A stretch of 64,000 nt of DNA from Tomocerus qinae. Its lineage: Eukaryota; Arthropoda; Collembola; Entomobryomorpha; Tomoceridae. Position 1 is the stretch's first letter. The number at the start of each line of letters is the position of its first letter. The notes under the pieces were generated by a model, which saw nothing but the letters and a program-made list of their open reading frames with translations, was not told the origin of the DNA and searched no databases. Shown piece after piece: positions 27,701 to 41,483 of the stretch. Made by a program: the position numbers and the translations under genes. The stretch spans positions 17,311,001-17,375,000 of the forward strand of contig CM034550.1 of NCBI GenBank assembly GCA_020055645.1, in the 5' to 3' direction.

Positions 27701-29858
27701 GAAGACGAAGTTTGCCTTTGTATCTGTAGTGAAGATCAGTAGTGAAAGCATCAGCATCTCGGATCAGACTGAAAGAAAGATGGGACGAGGCACTTGAGTC
27801 TGTGTTGGTGGGTGTAGTAGATATAGTATATGGGTCTGTGCGGGCGGGTGATATTGTATGGGTCGAGTAGTGCTCTTGGCTGGCTCCGAATAAAAGTACG
27901 ACACAACACAACACGGTAGAAAAATAGAGGCCTTTGGCGTTGCGAGAAGAACTGGGGGAGTCTTTGATGTACAAAATCGAATTTTCGTGATAGTTTGCTT
28001 TTGAGTCTTTCGCAGACGTTGCCCAAGGCACAGTTAGTTCACTTCAGATCCCATCGTATCACATCACATCTAGCATCCCTATATACAATATTTACGTATA
28101 CAAACTATGGATGTTGTTCTATATTTTATTACATAAGTGCAGGTACGTTGCAACAGAACAACTACTTCCTATGGCTATGCACAGAGAGGTATTCTAACTT
28201 TCTGCATTTGAGTGGAAAATTCTCTTCGAGGGACATAACATAACCAATGGGCAAACCCACATATTGTACTTTTAATACAGAAAGACCAGTCGGAGAAAGC
28301 AACTGCTGCGTTATTATACAAATAATAATATATTTATTCATACAAATAAAATACATCTTTTTTCCATTTCGAGCCTTCATCTACAAATCTACCTAAGGTA
28401 CCTTACTTCATCTCCTATCTTGTATTTTCCATCCATACCTTAGATATTATTTATGCAGTCCATAACGTTTCCGTCTCCACTACCTTGATAACTTTGTACC
28501 GATGCAAATAAATAGGAAATTGAAAGTTAAATTCAACCGAAAAAGTTATGAAACAACTCAGACGAGCCACAGTCTAGATACTTTTGTAAATACTATTTAT
28601 TTAATTTCGCTCTTTTAAGCAAACATTTTGCCTTTGATATCAACTATCTATTTACTCTCCAATGCCTCCTGTTTCTACAAATTCACTTCTTATTTGTTTA
28701 CTGATACCCAAAGTAATTTCAATTTAACTTTCATTTGTGGCTTTGCCAAAAATTAGCATACACATCTACATTGCGATAAATTAAATTCTAGATCTTTCTG
28801 TAGAACTGTTTCATCTTGCACTTACTACGTCATTTCAAGTTAGTTTTATCAGTTCCAAGTATTTGTGATCTATACATCCATAAAACTGGTTTCGGGCTTC
28901 TTTATATTGATTTTCAGTTTACTATTTGACTAAAGTAGGTACCTTACATAATGGGTAGTTTTAAATTCTTCGGGATGAATTTGTAAATTAATAATTCGCA
29001 GTGACTGTCTTAAATCGCTATCGTTTTAATTGGGTATATAGAGAAATATATTTCTTTAAGTAATATACAGATAAACTTAGATGCGGTGCTAAATGTCTTT
29101 GCTATAAATTAAATCTAATTAAATAAATTTTTATTACTTTATTTTAATAAGCAAACGAGACATGAACAGTCTAGTGTATAGCTATTGGGAAAATTTTTAA
29201 CTAAATAAATTGACATTTTTAAAATTGTGACTGAATGTATTTTGTTAGGGAATGTCGTTTGTCGTTAGTGAAATGTGCGTGGGTATCTTGTTGCGTAAAC
29301 TGGTAGGATATGGAAAGGAGGATTGTTGAGTCTAAAGTTAAAATGTAAATTGAGAAAGTATTGATTGAAGTCAGTTCAGGTTAAGAAGATCTCTTCTTGG
29401 CTCATAAATGTTCTAATGATGTTCGGACCATCTCATGAATCCCGATGGCTTATTAGTCGTTTGAGATAATGGATGTAAGACGTGTGCTCAGCATACTAAA
29501 CAATATTTAACAACGTCTTCCTCTCCTAAAATCCTCATCTATATTACTTCACTCTCCCTCAACTCTCGTCCCGTTTCCTCACCACCGCCCAGACTCTTCA
29601 AAGAAATTCTGTTATAATCTTATATACGTAGCTATTACTGTCTCTTCTATTTTTAGTCGTTTGCCTTTGCAAAAAGGAAACCAAAGCAGAGTTTTCTAGT
29701 ATATATCAAATTCTCTAATTTTGTTCTCCATAGTTTTAGTTGAGGGAGAAAAGTCTTTTCTTAGAAAGATTTGATATCTTTTTAGAATAGCATAGCACCT
29801 TTCTTTCTTCAGAGTGTAATAGTGTAACTTGTGTGAGAGAAAAGTCTCTTTTTCATAT

Positions 29859-29903
29859 CTCTTTCCTTTAGAAACTAAACTAATGCTTTCCTAAAGGAAA
29901 GAG
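29859..29903. repeat. Short hairpin: 13-bp perfect stem with 19-nt loop
   Basis: CTCTTTCCTTTAG at 29859-29871 is the exact reverse complement of 29891-29903. The stem is too short for a typical miRNA precursor, and no mobile-element boundary is apparent. It sits in a region with many TCTTTC/GAAAGA runs, which makes such matches more likely. Confidence 0.5.
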
Positions 29904-30343
29904 CAATCCGTAGCTTAACACACTGCTTTACATATAAAATACTATTACACATAGTGCACGTTCTAGAATTATATTTTATCATCAAATCAAATTCAGTCAG
30001 ACTTTTCTCACTTAACCAAAAGACTCAAACTGAACAGACTGACATGCATCGCAAGAAACTTTCCGTTTACATTATTATATTGTACACTGTACTGTATAGC
30101 ATAAGTTAGTATATAGCTTAATGCTCTGTCAGGGCCACTTTTTACTCATGATGACACGATTTCCATCAAAAGTTAAACAAAGTTACTCTGTCTTATTCAT
30201 ATCGCGGACTCATATAGCACTATAATTTATAAAGATCCCTAAAAACTTTGCTGAAATTAGTTCGACATAACTACAACTACTACAGATGCCTTCTCTGTAC
30301 ACCTAAGTTATAATGGTGTGTATATTTTACTACAATTTTACAG

Positions 30344-30570
30344 TCCACAGTAGAAATTACACAATAACTTTGCCAAACTGTCACGAAATGGTTTGTTGGC
30401 AGCAGAACGCTTCCTGTTTTCATATAGCACATTTTAGGTCTAATTGTCATTTATTTTCCACTGTAAAAGGAATAAGTAGTTTAAGTCAGGCAAGACAAGA
30501 TATTCTAATTCTAAGATGCTTTAAGCAATATTTTCACAAATTGGGTTTAGTATTCCGTAACGTTGAGTGA
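30344..30570 (+). CDS. Speculative alternative last exon inside the large intron
   Basis: An acceptor (CTACAATTTTACAG) at 30343 is followed by 75 codons and a stop in the phase that exon A needs. The frame contains five cysteines within about 50 residues and two N-glycosylation sequons (NYT and NAS), features that would fit a small secreted protein joined to the signal peptide of exon A. Against this, open frames of this length are expected by chance here, the base composition is not different from the intron, and I recognise no family. I list it only as a candidate to test. Confidence 0.15.
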
Positions 30571-31156
30571 GACAGTGTCTATCTACATTCTAAAGTTACA
30601 TTAACTTTAGCCTTTGTCTTTTGACAATGTCTAATGCAGTATCAAAAGTAGGCGGCTAAATGCCAAAGTACTTTTGCGCGAGAACTTTACTTTCTTTCTT
30701 TTGAGAAAGGATACACATTTTTTGATTTCATAAAAGATACAAGAAATTATTGCTTCGAGTGAAAACAAGTGAAATCATGGTACTACATCATACTGGATAA
30801 CATATATTGGGAACTCCAATCAAACCTGCAATATTGGCTTTAGTAAAATAAGAATTGAATTTACACATTCTCGTTATGGGTTTAAAATAATTAAACATGT
30901 GTGTGTATAAAAGTTGAAAACAACAACAGGGGAAGGAATCACATTACTGAAATCGTTTGTGTTTGAAAAAGGAAGTTGCCTTGGGGTATTCTCTTTGACG
31001 CTTCTCATTGTTAATAGTGTAGGTATGTGGCCACTAAGTTCGGAACACCATCTCGCAATCAGTCAAGCATAGAATATATACGTTCGGAGTAAAGAAAATG
31101 GTGATTCAAGTCTGGATGAAAAAAGATCATAACTTTTTTCATTTAGTTAGTCATAT

Positions 31157-31241
31157 ATATTATGCGATTACATGGAAACACAGGCGGTGTGACTTTACAG
31201 GAGCAGGGAATCACCGGACGAGTGGAATTACCGACGCTTCC
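31157..31241 (+). repeat. Inverted repeat pair, left copy (about 85 bp)
   Basis: This copy matches the reverse complement of 31551-31637 along its length, at an estimated 70 to 75 percent. The best-conserved core reads ACAGGCGGTGTGACTTTACA followed by GGAG, two variable bases and GGGAATCACCGG. The copies are GC-richer than the spacer of about 310 bp between them. I found no target duplication outside the copies. They may be two diverged copies of one SINE-like repeat or the arms of an old inverted-repeat element. Confidence 0.6.
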
Positions 31242-31501
31242 AAAAGTCGTGCAAGTAAACTTGTACGTGTAGTTAGCAGCCATAACTGGCATTCTTAACA
31301 CATTTAAATGTTGTTAAACATAATTTCATTCTAGATTTACATAACATATTGAAATAATATTGTTGATAACAATCAATTTTTAAAGTCGAAAGCAATTAAA
31401 ACTTGGGTTTATGATTAAAATATAAAAATATTAACTTAATTAATAAATATTATAGTACAATTGATATTGTACTTAGTACATTGAAATAATAGATGTATTG
31501 G

Positions 31502-31518
31502 ATGCTGGATTCCAGCAT
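31502..31518. repeat. Short palindrome beside the right copy of the inverted pair
   Basis: ATGCTGGATTCCAGCAT has 8-bp perfect arms around a single central base. It lies within the spacer of the 31157-31637 inverted pair and may be part of that element. Confidence 0.5.
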
Positions 31519-31550
31519 TAGTCAGCCTACACAAGCTTAATACCATACCA

Positions 31551-31637
31551 CTGCAAGCGGCGGTAGTTGCACAGCGCCGGTGATTCCCGTCTCCTGTACA
31601 GTCGCATCGCCTGTATTTCCCTGCCACCATATTATGC
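31551..31637 (-). repeat. Inverted repeat pair, right copy
   Basis: Read on the - strand this is the partner of 31157-31241. Its core is ACAGGCGATGCGACTGTACA followed by GGAGACGGGAATCACCGG. Similarity may extend weakly another 40 bp inward but not outward. Confidence 0.6.
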
Positions 31638-34600
31638 ATACCTTTGTCTGTTGTATGTACATAGTCCCCAAGCGTTTATTTCTTGTCTCTGTGCAAGCAA
31701 ATTGTTGTAACAAAGTCTATAGGGTTCTAAATGCATAGACTAAGTAGAAATGCATGTATGACAGAAGACTTATTATTATTGGAAGCGATTTCCTCTGATG
31801 TATTATAGGACATGTGCACAAAATACATTGACTGGACTGAACAGGACGGATTTTCAATTTTCCATCTTCTCACATTGTAAAGTTATGAATGCTTTGCCCT
31901 GATGTGAGATCTCACCTTTGCCTAATAGCGTCGTGAATATTCAATGAGGGTACTGCAATTCAATTACAAGATACATGAGTCGTCGTGTGGTCTTGTCTGG
32001 ATGGGTCCTTTAGTTTCCTTTCGTCTCTCTCGCTCTGTGACTGACTTGTTAATGGAATATCATGCATACACAATAGATAATATGCGCAAGTGCTCACTCA
32101 CTAACCGCTTATAAAGGTTCTTTTCAAACTCGCCACTTTACAGAACCCTTTAAGTGCATCTTTTATTTATAGGAAATATTTTAGCTGTGAGGGCCGAGGG
32201 CTTTATCCTCCGTTGTGCTCCCAGGCCAACATTTCAGATGAAAGGCAGGTTATTTTTACTCGTTAGGATATATTATGTACTTTGTTATGCATGATCATAA
32301 TAATCATGATGGGTCAGACTGTCAGTCAAATCAAATCACTCAGCCGCGGGTAAAGAAACATTACACATATGGATATACATACTCTACTAGCTATCCAGTA
32401 CTCCAGAGACCATCTAATAGATACACAGGATGGACGTTGTACTTATCTATGGACGAAAATGAAGAATGGTTTTTGTCTCGTCTACTTCTGCTCTATAACT
32501 CTGCGGTTTATCCTCATGACTTTTTCGTATGATGCTGGTTTGGCTATTTTGTGGTTAGTACTTGCGTCTGCACTGAACTTTCCGTAACATAATTTCCTTG
32601 TACTTTAATATCATCTAGTACGACATGGTTTTAGTAAAAGGCACTTCAATTTATTCTAAATGCATATCCATGGGAAGAAATTGGACAAGTATTGAACTTC
32701 CTTCCAGCTATAATCAACAAAAACTATCTGGTCTCTATCCTTAGTCCAATCAATCATTACCGATTACAGGAAGTATTCACAAATATATCATTTAAAATGA
32801 GTTTTACTACGACACAGTTTTACAATGTATATCTGATTAGTCGTATTTAATGTATATAATTATTACGGAGATTTAAAAATATCAACGCATTGATTTGTAA
32901 ATAAAACGCAATGGATTGGGCAATTCAATTTTGTGATCATTGTCAATGAGCGCTGTGGAGGAGTAAGGATATAATTGAGTTAATGGAAGGTATAAATTTT
33001 AATCTAGTACATAGTGAAGATACAAGTAATTGACAGATTGGATAAAGGTGCACCCTGTTGTCTTCAGATTAGTCACTCTATCGCGTAGTTGATTACCACT
33101 GCCTTACTTTGGTTTGTAAAGTGTGGGTAGGCAGCAAAGGTGAGGACGGCTTATGCTTACAATTACAAGTGTACATATCTAGCTCGTTTAAAAAGGACAA
33201 GTTGCCTTAAACAGGTAGAGACAAGAATGAAAGGAACAAATCCAATTCTTGCACTAGGCTGTCATACACATGTAGATAGAATACAGTTTACAATTATTTT
33301 TACTACAACATTAAAGGTATATCTTGTATATAGGCTAGGATGATGCTTTTCCGTTTTTGTAAGGGTGTTGGATGGAAGTGTGTTATTTTGTGTACCTACT
33401 GTGCTTGTACGATCAGTATTTACGAAACTGAATGCACAATAAACTCACAGTAAAATCACAATCGTAATAAATGACACACCCAACAGAGGGAAACGGATTC
33501 AAGTGGTTTTCTTGTACGTTACTTTAACTAACTCACATAAGGACAGGGGAAATAATAAAAGCGTTAGATTACATGCTCAACAAGACAACCTGCGAAGAAA
33601 AGAATGCAGGCAACTATTTGAAATGCATAGGTACGTATATTTATGTAGTTTCTGTTCATTGAGAAAGTAATAGAGGAGAGACCATGAAATCATGATGGCA
33701 TGTTAATTAATCGACTCAGCAAGGTACTCTAAACAAAAGTGAAGGAAAGCAATGGATACAACTTATCTTTTGGAATAAAGGTACAGACTGAATCATCCAA
33801 TTATAAACTCAGCAACGAATAATATTCGTTAACTAAAAGTCAAACTGCGTGTTCAACCAGACTGACTTGACTTTTATCTGTCTAATGAGTTTATATGCTT
33901 ACTCAATTAGCATATTTCAATACATAGTCATGCATTCATTTCTTACTGAATTAAAATACCTAAAATGATAGAAGTGATTAGGATTACTAAGGATATTGCA
34001 AGGTAGGAGTTGACTAATAAACATTTGCAGTAATAGTTTAGGTAGTTATTATAAGTTGGAGTGATTACATTTAGTGTAATTCATGAAAACGAGTGTGGAA
34101 TATAAATCAGAATGTTTTTATAGCTCTCTACTATGTTTTAACGATTGTAAATGGAAACTGTAGGGGTTACTTTCTGCTAATTTCAATTTACACGTCAGTG
34201 TAACTCATAAAAATGTACACTTTGTGGGTTTTCAAGTGGAATGGTCTAGAAAATATAAAGAAGACTGAAAAGTAGCGGATGTGAACTGTTCTCCGATTCC
34301 ATTTGAGTGAATCCATATATACGAAGAAGGTGTACTAATAAAAGGTATCGAAGAAAAAAGCATGTTCATGGTTAAGTTTAAGAGTTTAGGATGACTCTGA
34401 TTGTTATCCTTGTCAAGATGAGTTCTCCTGTCATGCCTCTCCTGTAATCTAATCCGTTTCTGTATCAACTTGGGAGTAAAAAATGGGAAATTATTTTTAG
34501 AAAATGCATAGAGTGTGTCACGTAGAGTCTAACGATTCTCATTTGTAAAGAATATCTTTGAAAAGGTAAGGCATGAGACTTGAAGAGTTGAAAGTCAGTA

Positions 34601-37600
34601 CGTAATGCTTCGGAATTAGGATTTGGTGATATTATCTGTATTTTAGTGAGTAGTGGATGTATTTATTATGGTTGGTGGTAGTATTGGTGTAATATTAGCG
34701 TAGGAAGGGAGCCTGAGGAGAAGATTTTATTGAATATCGAATGAATGAGGGAATGAATGGAGAATCCCCCTTTTGTACTTGAACAATGCAACGTGATGAC
34801 AGAGATGAGATGAGTCACTTTCCCATCATTGGATTCTACTTGAGAGTTTGTGTCTGTTCTTTCTGGTGTACACTTTGAGTTTTACCTTCTGCCATGCTGG
34901 ATGTCTCCCACTTGAACGTATATATTGCTTCTGTTTGATTTCAACTTATGCCTATGCAGTGTGTACTCATTCTTAGATTTCCCTGAAGCAGAAATGAAGA
35001 GACGGAATTGTAGATGTGTATTCGGAAAGAGTTGACTTTGACTTTATTGGCCTGACTAAGCATTCGTAAAGGTCTCGTAACCAAAGTAAACAATTCCAAC
35101 TTCCGAGTACACAGAGATATTGCTCTCTGTTCCCTTTCTTAGTTGGCTAATGTAATGTCATGAGTGTTGCCGAGTATCCGTTCGGTTTAGCTCCACTTCC
35201 TTTTTGCCAATCTTCCGTTTCGCCTACTATATCTATGTACACACTTTATTATATTATATAGGCCAACACATTCGCCTCACTTGGCCCACGAGTGCATCTG
35301 TACTGTGTAATAATAAGAAATGTGCAAAGATAGCCGACCGTGGCTAAGCTCAGATCTTTCCAGGCCAACACAAAACCTAACCTAACTGATGGGATCGTAG
35401 CTTAACTTAGCTTTAACTTAACTCCTACTCTTTTTGCCACGCTACACAGGGAATATCTATTATCTATCTTGTCCATTCATCTGTAGCTTGTATCTCATCC
35501 TACTTTACTTCACCCATTCCCTTTTCTCTCTATGTCCACAGAGGAAATGAAATGAAGTCCTCCAATGCCACTCTCTACTACTACTATATACCAGTAATGT
35601 ACTATAGTCCCATTCAGTCCTCTACTACGAGTGTTGCGGCGGCAGGCGGAAATTCTACAAAAGTAATGATGCCGCAATAAGTGCAAGTCAAACACAATTT
35701 CATCAAGCCTTTCTCCGTCCTCTACCAAGCACACTAACGGCAAACACCATATTAAAGTTACAACATACGTTCTATATATACCTATAGTAGTGTATTAAAA
35801 CCTATTTACACACATAATTAGTTCCTACATGTAACGCTCTATATTATGTTTGTTTTTTTCTTCTCTGTAACAAAGGCCCAAAGTTTTACACGTTGTGTTA
35901 CATATTAGGTATTGCCTTTTCTACTAGTTAACCATTTCGCTTGAGAATGACAAAGAAAATAATTATTTTTTTCCAATTTGCGCTTTTGGCAAAGAATCTT
36001 ATTGTACTAAATTGGCAATTTTTTCATGAAGAAAGTACCATTTAGACTCCCAAGGAATTAGAATTATCTGTATTGTATATCATTACGATAATAATTCATA
36101 ACGTTAAAAAATACAGAATCGGTTGTCAATTTAGAAAAATAAAATTCAATGCGGATCCACAACATTGTGTGACCGTAAGATTATATTATAAAACGTATGG
36201 CAGGATTATCTTATGTCGTGCTGTAAATGCGTAGCGAAAAGCACTAAAATTTATGTCCCTGTGATTGCTATCCATAATTAGGATGTTAGAAGACATAAAT
36301 TATCATTTATGATTTCACGTGGATTATACTATTAGTTTAGATTCTGTACTGAATGTATAAGTGTATTGAATGGAAAGTAAACTTAAAATTCGCAGCTATC
36401 CCCATTAGAATTAGTTATGCAAATTAGTCACCTTTTTAATGCGTACTCATGTAAGGTACTTATAAGTAGTACATATTCGCTAAGCATGGTGCTTAGAAGT
36501 TAACGATTTCAGTAAGTGTATCTAAGCTGACTGTAACTCATGTTTAGAGTGCCTACGTAGGTAGTTCAATGGATAGAATGTAAAGTGAATCTAATTTTTA
36601 TAGCTTCTATTTTCAAATGTTGATGGTTATAAATTATTGGGTAAAAGTGCTCTTTATTCATGCCATATTCAAAACGGATTTGGTATAATGGCTCGGAAAT
36701 ATTTTGAGAAAGGAAACATTCATGGATATCTACATGGAATGATTAAATAGCTCGTTAAGCTATGCTTGTGTGATAATAAATTACAATAAAAGTACGAGAT
36801 ACCTCCTTCCATGCAAACATACAGTTGAAAGATTTCAAATAAAAGTCATGACCTCAGTCTGTGTACATTTGAGAACATTATAGGTAGGAATAGCAAATGC
36901 AGTTGACTTAGATTGATATTTTATTCGTTTATATATGAGTGCATAGAGAATTGCAGACGGAGACCAACACCCATACACAGAGTACAATCACAATCAGCAC
37001 ACCAGGAGAGCATGCATCAATGTTCCTTCTAATAAGGCTCTCTTACCCTATCTTTTTTACAATACCAAATCACAATGTATCCACTAGAGTCTTCTTCTAT
37101 CTGTAAATAAATACTTACTTACCATCATATTACATATACATAAATTCTTAAGTATCTGCACTTAACTAACAAGTACTTCGTGTCATGTTGTGTCATGAAT
37201 CATGATTTAACCTATTATAGCCAATGGACACGATTTCAATGTTCAAGGCAAAAGGAGAGGGTTAACTATTCAAAATTCCTTTTTAAACTTAGGTACATGC
37301 TGTATTACTTGCTCACTATTCTATACAATACTTTACGCCATAAAAACTCGTATGTCTGAGTCTAATAGCTTGTTTTGATTGTATCTCTAAAGTAAGGACA
37401 GACCTAACATGCATATATGTTTGTACAAGAAAATTAAATTGTTGTGAATAATATTCTCTTTTGTTGCGTTATTGTACAATTCCTAATGCCTATCCCTAAC
37501 GAGGTTTCCCAGCTCCAGGATGGTCTAACAGGATCTCTTATACTCTATAAAATCCTTTCAATCCACTCGGTAAGGGGTCTTTAATAACACAAGCTGAAAA

Positions 37601-39367
37601 CCAAATAAAATGTAGGGAGATATGGTTATCCACCGACACACACTCATACACTATTTATAAGTAGCTAATGTTCATCATATCATTTACTTAAAAGTATACA
37701 GGCCGATTCATACAAATTGCAGTTCTTAATTAGCCGTGTAGACAAATAGCAAAGGAATAAGCCCATTTTTAAGAACATAGTTGTACACAAAGTACACTTT
37801 CAACTCAAGTATTCTTATTTTATGATCATATTTTGGGCAAAATGATGTAAATCAATAAAATAATCATGATTTAGTTTATACTGTCATTCCACAATACGTA
37901 CACCAAGTTAATCTGTCATAATGTGTGGATATAATTTAATCTATTAGAAATGATTTTAAAATATTTGGTGTTAATTCCGGCATAATATATTTAGTGGTAC
38001 TAGGAATGTAATGTTTTGTAATTTTGTAATTACAATCTTATGTTGTTGTGTATAAAAATGTTTTCTGGTTAGAATTTATCTCCCATGAAATTACGAGGCA
38101 GGGAAGGCATAACTCTTACAAGTGTGTGCTGCTGATCCGCAACCAGTAAATCAAAAGCTGTTATCTAGTTCTGTAAATTGATTTTCCTTCTGTAAAGACT
38201 TTTGAAATTGAATCAGAACTTGAATTACAGTGCGTGTATAAGGAAAATGATTTTAACCATCGAGTTACAATTAAAGCCAAGCATACCGACCATTATTTAC
38301 AGATGTGAGTAGTGTTACAAATATCGCTTGGAAATCCTCAAAGACCCTCCTCCTTCTACAGTACAGACCTATGTGCCTTTTAACTGTAAATATACAAGCA
38401 TTTTTTCCATTACTTTTGTGTATTAATACACAGGGATATAACAGTAGGCATAAAATTACTATGACTGAAAGGAAAGTACAATGATATACAACTGTTTAAT
38501 ATTGGCTTAAGCTTAGCTGTAGGCTTAACGTATTTATATTTACTAATAATGTAATGAATATAGCTTGGAGCAAGACGTTAACCCTCCCTAAGTAAATAAC
38601 GTGTATGAGATGAAGCTTACTGATGTTAGTATTTGAACCAATATAGAGAATTCGAGCCAACAGGCTGTTTCTATGTGTACTCTGTACTATTTTTCGGTTG
38701 TGTCAAGCAGATAGAATCCAACGTCACCCTCTTGACAATTATACGAATGCACAGAGATAGCTTCTAGGTCTATTACTTATATAGGTATAGAGTAATGCTG
38801 TCTGTGATGTGACTACCCATTTACTTAATTAGTTTAAGTTTCAATGTGGTAACTGCTAAAGAGTATCCTTTAGGGAAGGTGAAGCGCTATGTGATGTAAT
38901 ATTACAGTTCTCTTGAACTTGAAAGTAAATAAGGCTGTGCTAAGTTAGCTCACCCTTCTCTCTCTCTCATCTCGCCTAGCTTGTTAGTTTACACAGTGCG
39001 GTATTATTGGTGGCTGTATTGGACTAGATTGCATGGAGTGTCATTCCAGAGTTGGCATTAGCATTGCAGTTGTGTTAGTTCTATAGGTAGGCATATTACT
39101 AACAGCACAGTATTGAATTTCACTAATAATGGGCGGAAGGAATGACTTCGGTTCACTAAATGAGAAAAGGAAAGTGAATGAAATGTAGGCATCAACCAGA
39201 CCTGCATCACACTACACACTTCATTTCATCATCCCTCACAATTTCATATGGTTATCTCCACTAGAAACACTTATCCACCTTATTATACTCTACAACACTT
39301 CAAAAATTCATCAAAGGTTCGCCCAAGTCAAGTATGGCAACCAGACGGGTCTCCCTTTTCTTTAATA

Positions 39368-39744
39368 GGCAGTTAGTTTTTTCCCGTAGTGTAAGAATGA
39401 GCCTCCCGTAGTGTAAGTCTTACGTCAAACTCCTCCCCTTTTCGAGAGAATCCTACTCAACGCCAAAAAAACTGACTTACGAAACGTAAAAATGACTACA
39501 CTACGTTTCAGACTTACGGGCACACGTAGTGCCCTACAGGATGTAGTTACCTAGGCGACTGGTATGATTCATGTTTATTTCACAAAATTTTGGAAATTGC
39601 GGCACCTAGCAATCATCTATTACTTACGGAAAATCACTAACTATTCTACGTAACCGTAGTGTAAGTTAGCTTCGCAAAGTAAACTGCGTAAAGACTTACG
39701 CTACCCGAAGGTCAGAGTTACACTAAGGAATAAAACTAACTGCC
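39368..39744. mobile_element. MITE of 377 bp with TA target duplication, Tc1/mariner-like
   Basis: The ends are inverted copies beginning GGCAGTTAGTTTT and continuing, with about 80 percent identity, for roughly 57 bp (39368-39424 and 39688-39744). TA flanks both sides (39366-39367 and 39745-39746). The word CGTAGTGTAAG and close variants recur several times in both orientations inside the element, which could be repeated transposase-binding sites. There is no coding capacity. TA duplication and size fit a non-autonomous Tc1/mariner-related element; the terminal sequence itself I do not recognise, so the superfamily is an inference from the dinucleotide alone. Confidence 0.75.
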
Positions 39745-41470
39745 TAATGATTATTTATTACTCAGGACGTGGCTCTAAATCCTTCTTTTCCACGCATCTT
39801 ACCCATTTTCAAACATTCAAATACACAATTTACATTTTTTAATTTAATGCCCTCAAATTTTTGCTTTTCCAATCAAATATTATTTAAAATTATTTTAACA
39901 GATTACGGCAGCTCTAAATGTAAACTGTACTATCCCTAATTTAATGAAAAGAAGTATTATAGGTAGAATTTTGTTAGGATTGTTCGTATTGGCTAAATAT
40001 AAGCGAATTTGCTGTGACAAATAGATTTTCCACTTCTGGGTATAGTTTTTAGTGCCTTTGACTATGACAGCATTGCATTGTTAGTTTCCTCACGAGAAAT
40101 TTGCCCGAGTGGTTTACTTGTCAAATATAAACAAAACTCCATGTCCCGGGTAATTTCATGTTGTGCTTATTACACTGCGGTTTTCTTTACTGTTTATGAT
40201 TGGTTCAACATTTCTATTAATTTGACAGAAGTCATGACAGAAGGCCAAAAGTAATCTAGAAAAGTAGAATTATTTCAAAAGGGTTCTTGGAAAGAATCCT
40301 CAAAACCCATTTTGCTTGTCTTGTTTAAATTATAATCATTTCATTCTGGATGAAAAATCCTTGTGTATCTCGTATAGAGGTGAGCTTATTACATTTATGC
40401 AGAATTATAAATACAAACATATTTACCAGCGAAAATTAATCATCTATGTAATCTTCATGCATTATTGCCTAAATTAATCGTATTGTTAGAATTACAAATT
40501 AACGAATCAACAGAGGATTTTGCATAAGTGCCAAAACCTTTTCTGTCCAGTAATTAGTAAATTGCTTTATATGTGTATTTAGAATTCAGGAAACTGTTTT
40601 TGCATTCTGCTTTTGAATCTGCACAGAAAGCTAATAATGTATACTGCAAGTGACAGGAGGAATTAGGAAGATGTAGTTTATAATATTGGATATGATAATG
40701 TCAAGGTGTGTGTGTGGTTGATGTTGTTTAGTAAGTCATGACATGAGCTGGTGTGGTGACTGGTTCTGTCAAGCGTAGTCTCTCATTTGTAGTTACAGCT
40801 CATAATATTTGAGTGAAAACAGCAGTCACAAGTAGTTTTGCTGTGGAGGATAATAGACAAGTTGAAAAGGGAGAGTCAAGGAGAGGAAAGTGAAGAGCTA
40901 ATAAAAATAAAAGGCTAATATACAAAGCAACACAGATAACAAAAAGCTGTAGAGTTGTGAAAAGGTGAAGGTGCCATTTAGAATGAAGAGGAAATTACGA
41001 CTGCAGCTTCATTTCATCTCGTGTAAGCAACATTATAGTACTTGAGAGAGTTATATACGGCTGTAAACCACAGAGTGAGATTTCCATGTATTGCTAAACA
41101 ATAGATATCCTTTTAGTAGATTATGTCAGTGAATTACAAGAGAGGATTGTAATTGTAGTTGAGTCGAGAACCTCACCCTGACTTTTGACTCTTGTTTTAT
41201 TAGGCTGCGCACTTGTGTACATTTTTAAGGTAATATTGCACTCATCAGAATTAATTAGATGTCAGCAAGGGACATGTTCTCCACTAATTTGTGAGTGTTC
41301 TTTTGACAAATACAGCGTTTAGAGGATATTCACGTGCATTCGAAATTATGGCTTACTCTTATTGGTTGTACTTTGCACTATTTACAACTTACTATCTGAA
41401 TGTTATCTCCCTACCTACCCAGTAACTACTTCTGCATTACATTTTACAGGGTAGTAAAATAATATTCTTT

Positions 41471-41483
41471 TTATTCCTTGCAG
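41471..41483 (+). other. Splice acceptor of exon B
   Basis: TTATTCCTTGCAG is a standard pyrimidine-rich acceptor directly ahead of the open frame of exon B. Confidence 0.75.

Larger units (their letters stand above)
15303..41483 (+). other. Large intron (about 26.2 kb, phase 1) between exons A and B
   Basis: The stretch runs from a GTAAGT donor to a TTATTCCTTGCAG acceptor. Apart from the mobile elements and repeats listed separately I see nothing recognisable in it. It alternates between AT-rich spacer and islands that are richer in GC or strongly skewed between strands, for example about 16380-16750, 21300-21600, 26560-26850, 27600-28080 and 34740-35760. Such a long intron next to a signal-peptide exon is a common place for enhancers, but no specific regulatory element could be identified. 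Confidence 0.6.

Noticed and set aside
27603-28031. 142-codon open frame on the - strand
   Set aside because: It begins at GTG and lies in a G-rich, C-poor stretch whose opposite strand naturally lacks stop codons. A second frame of the same strand is open over the same place, which points to composition rather than coding.
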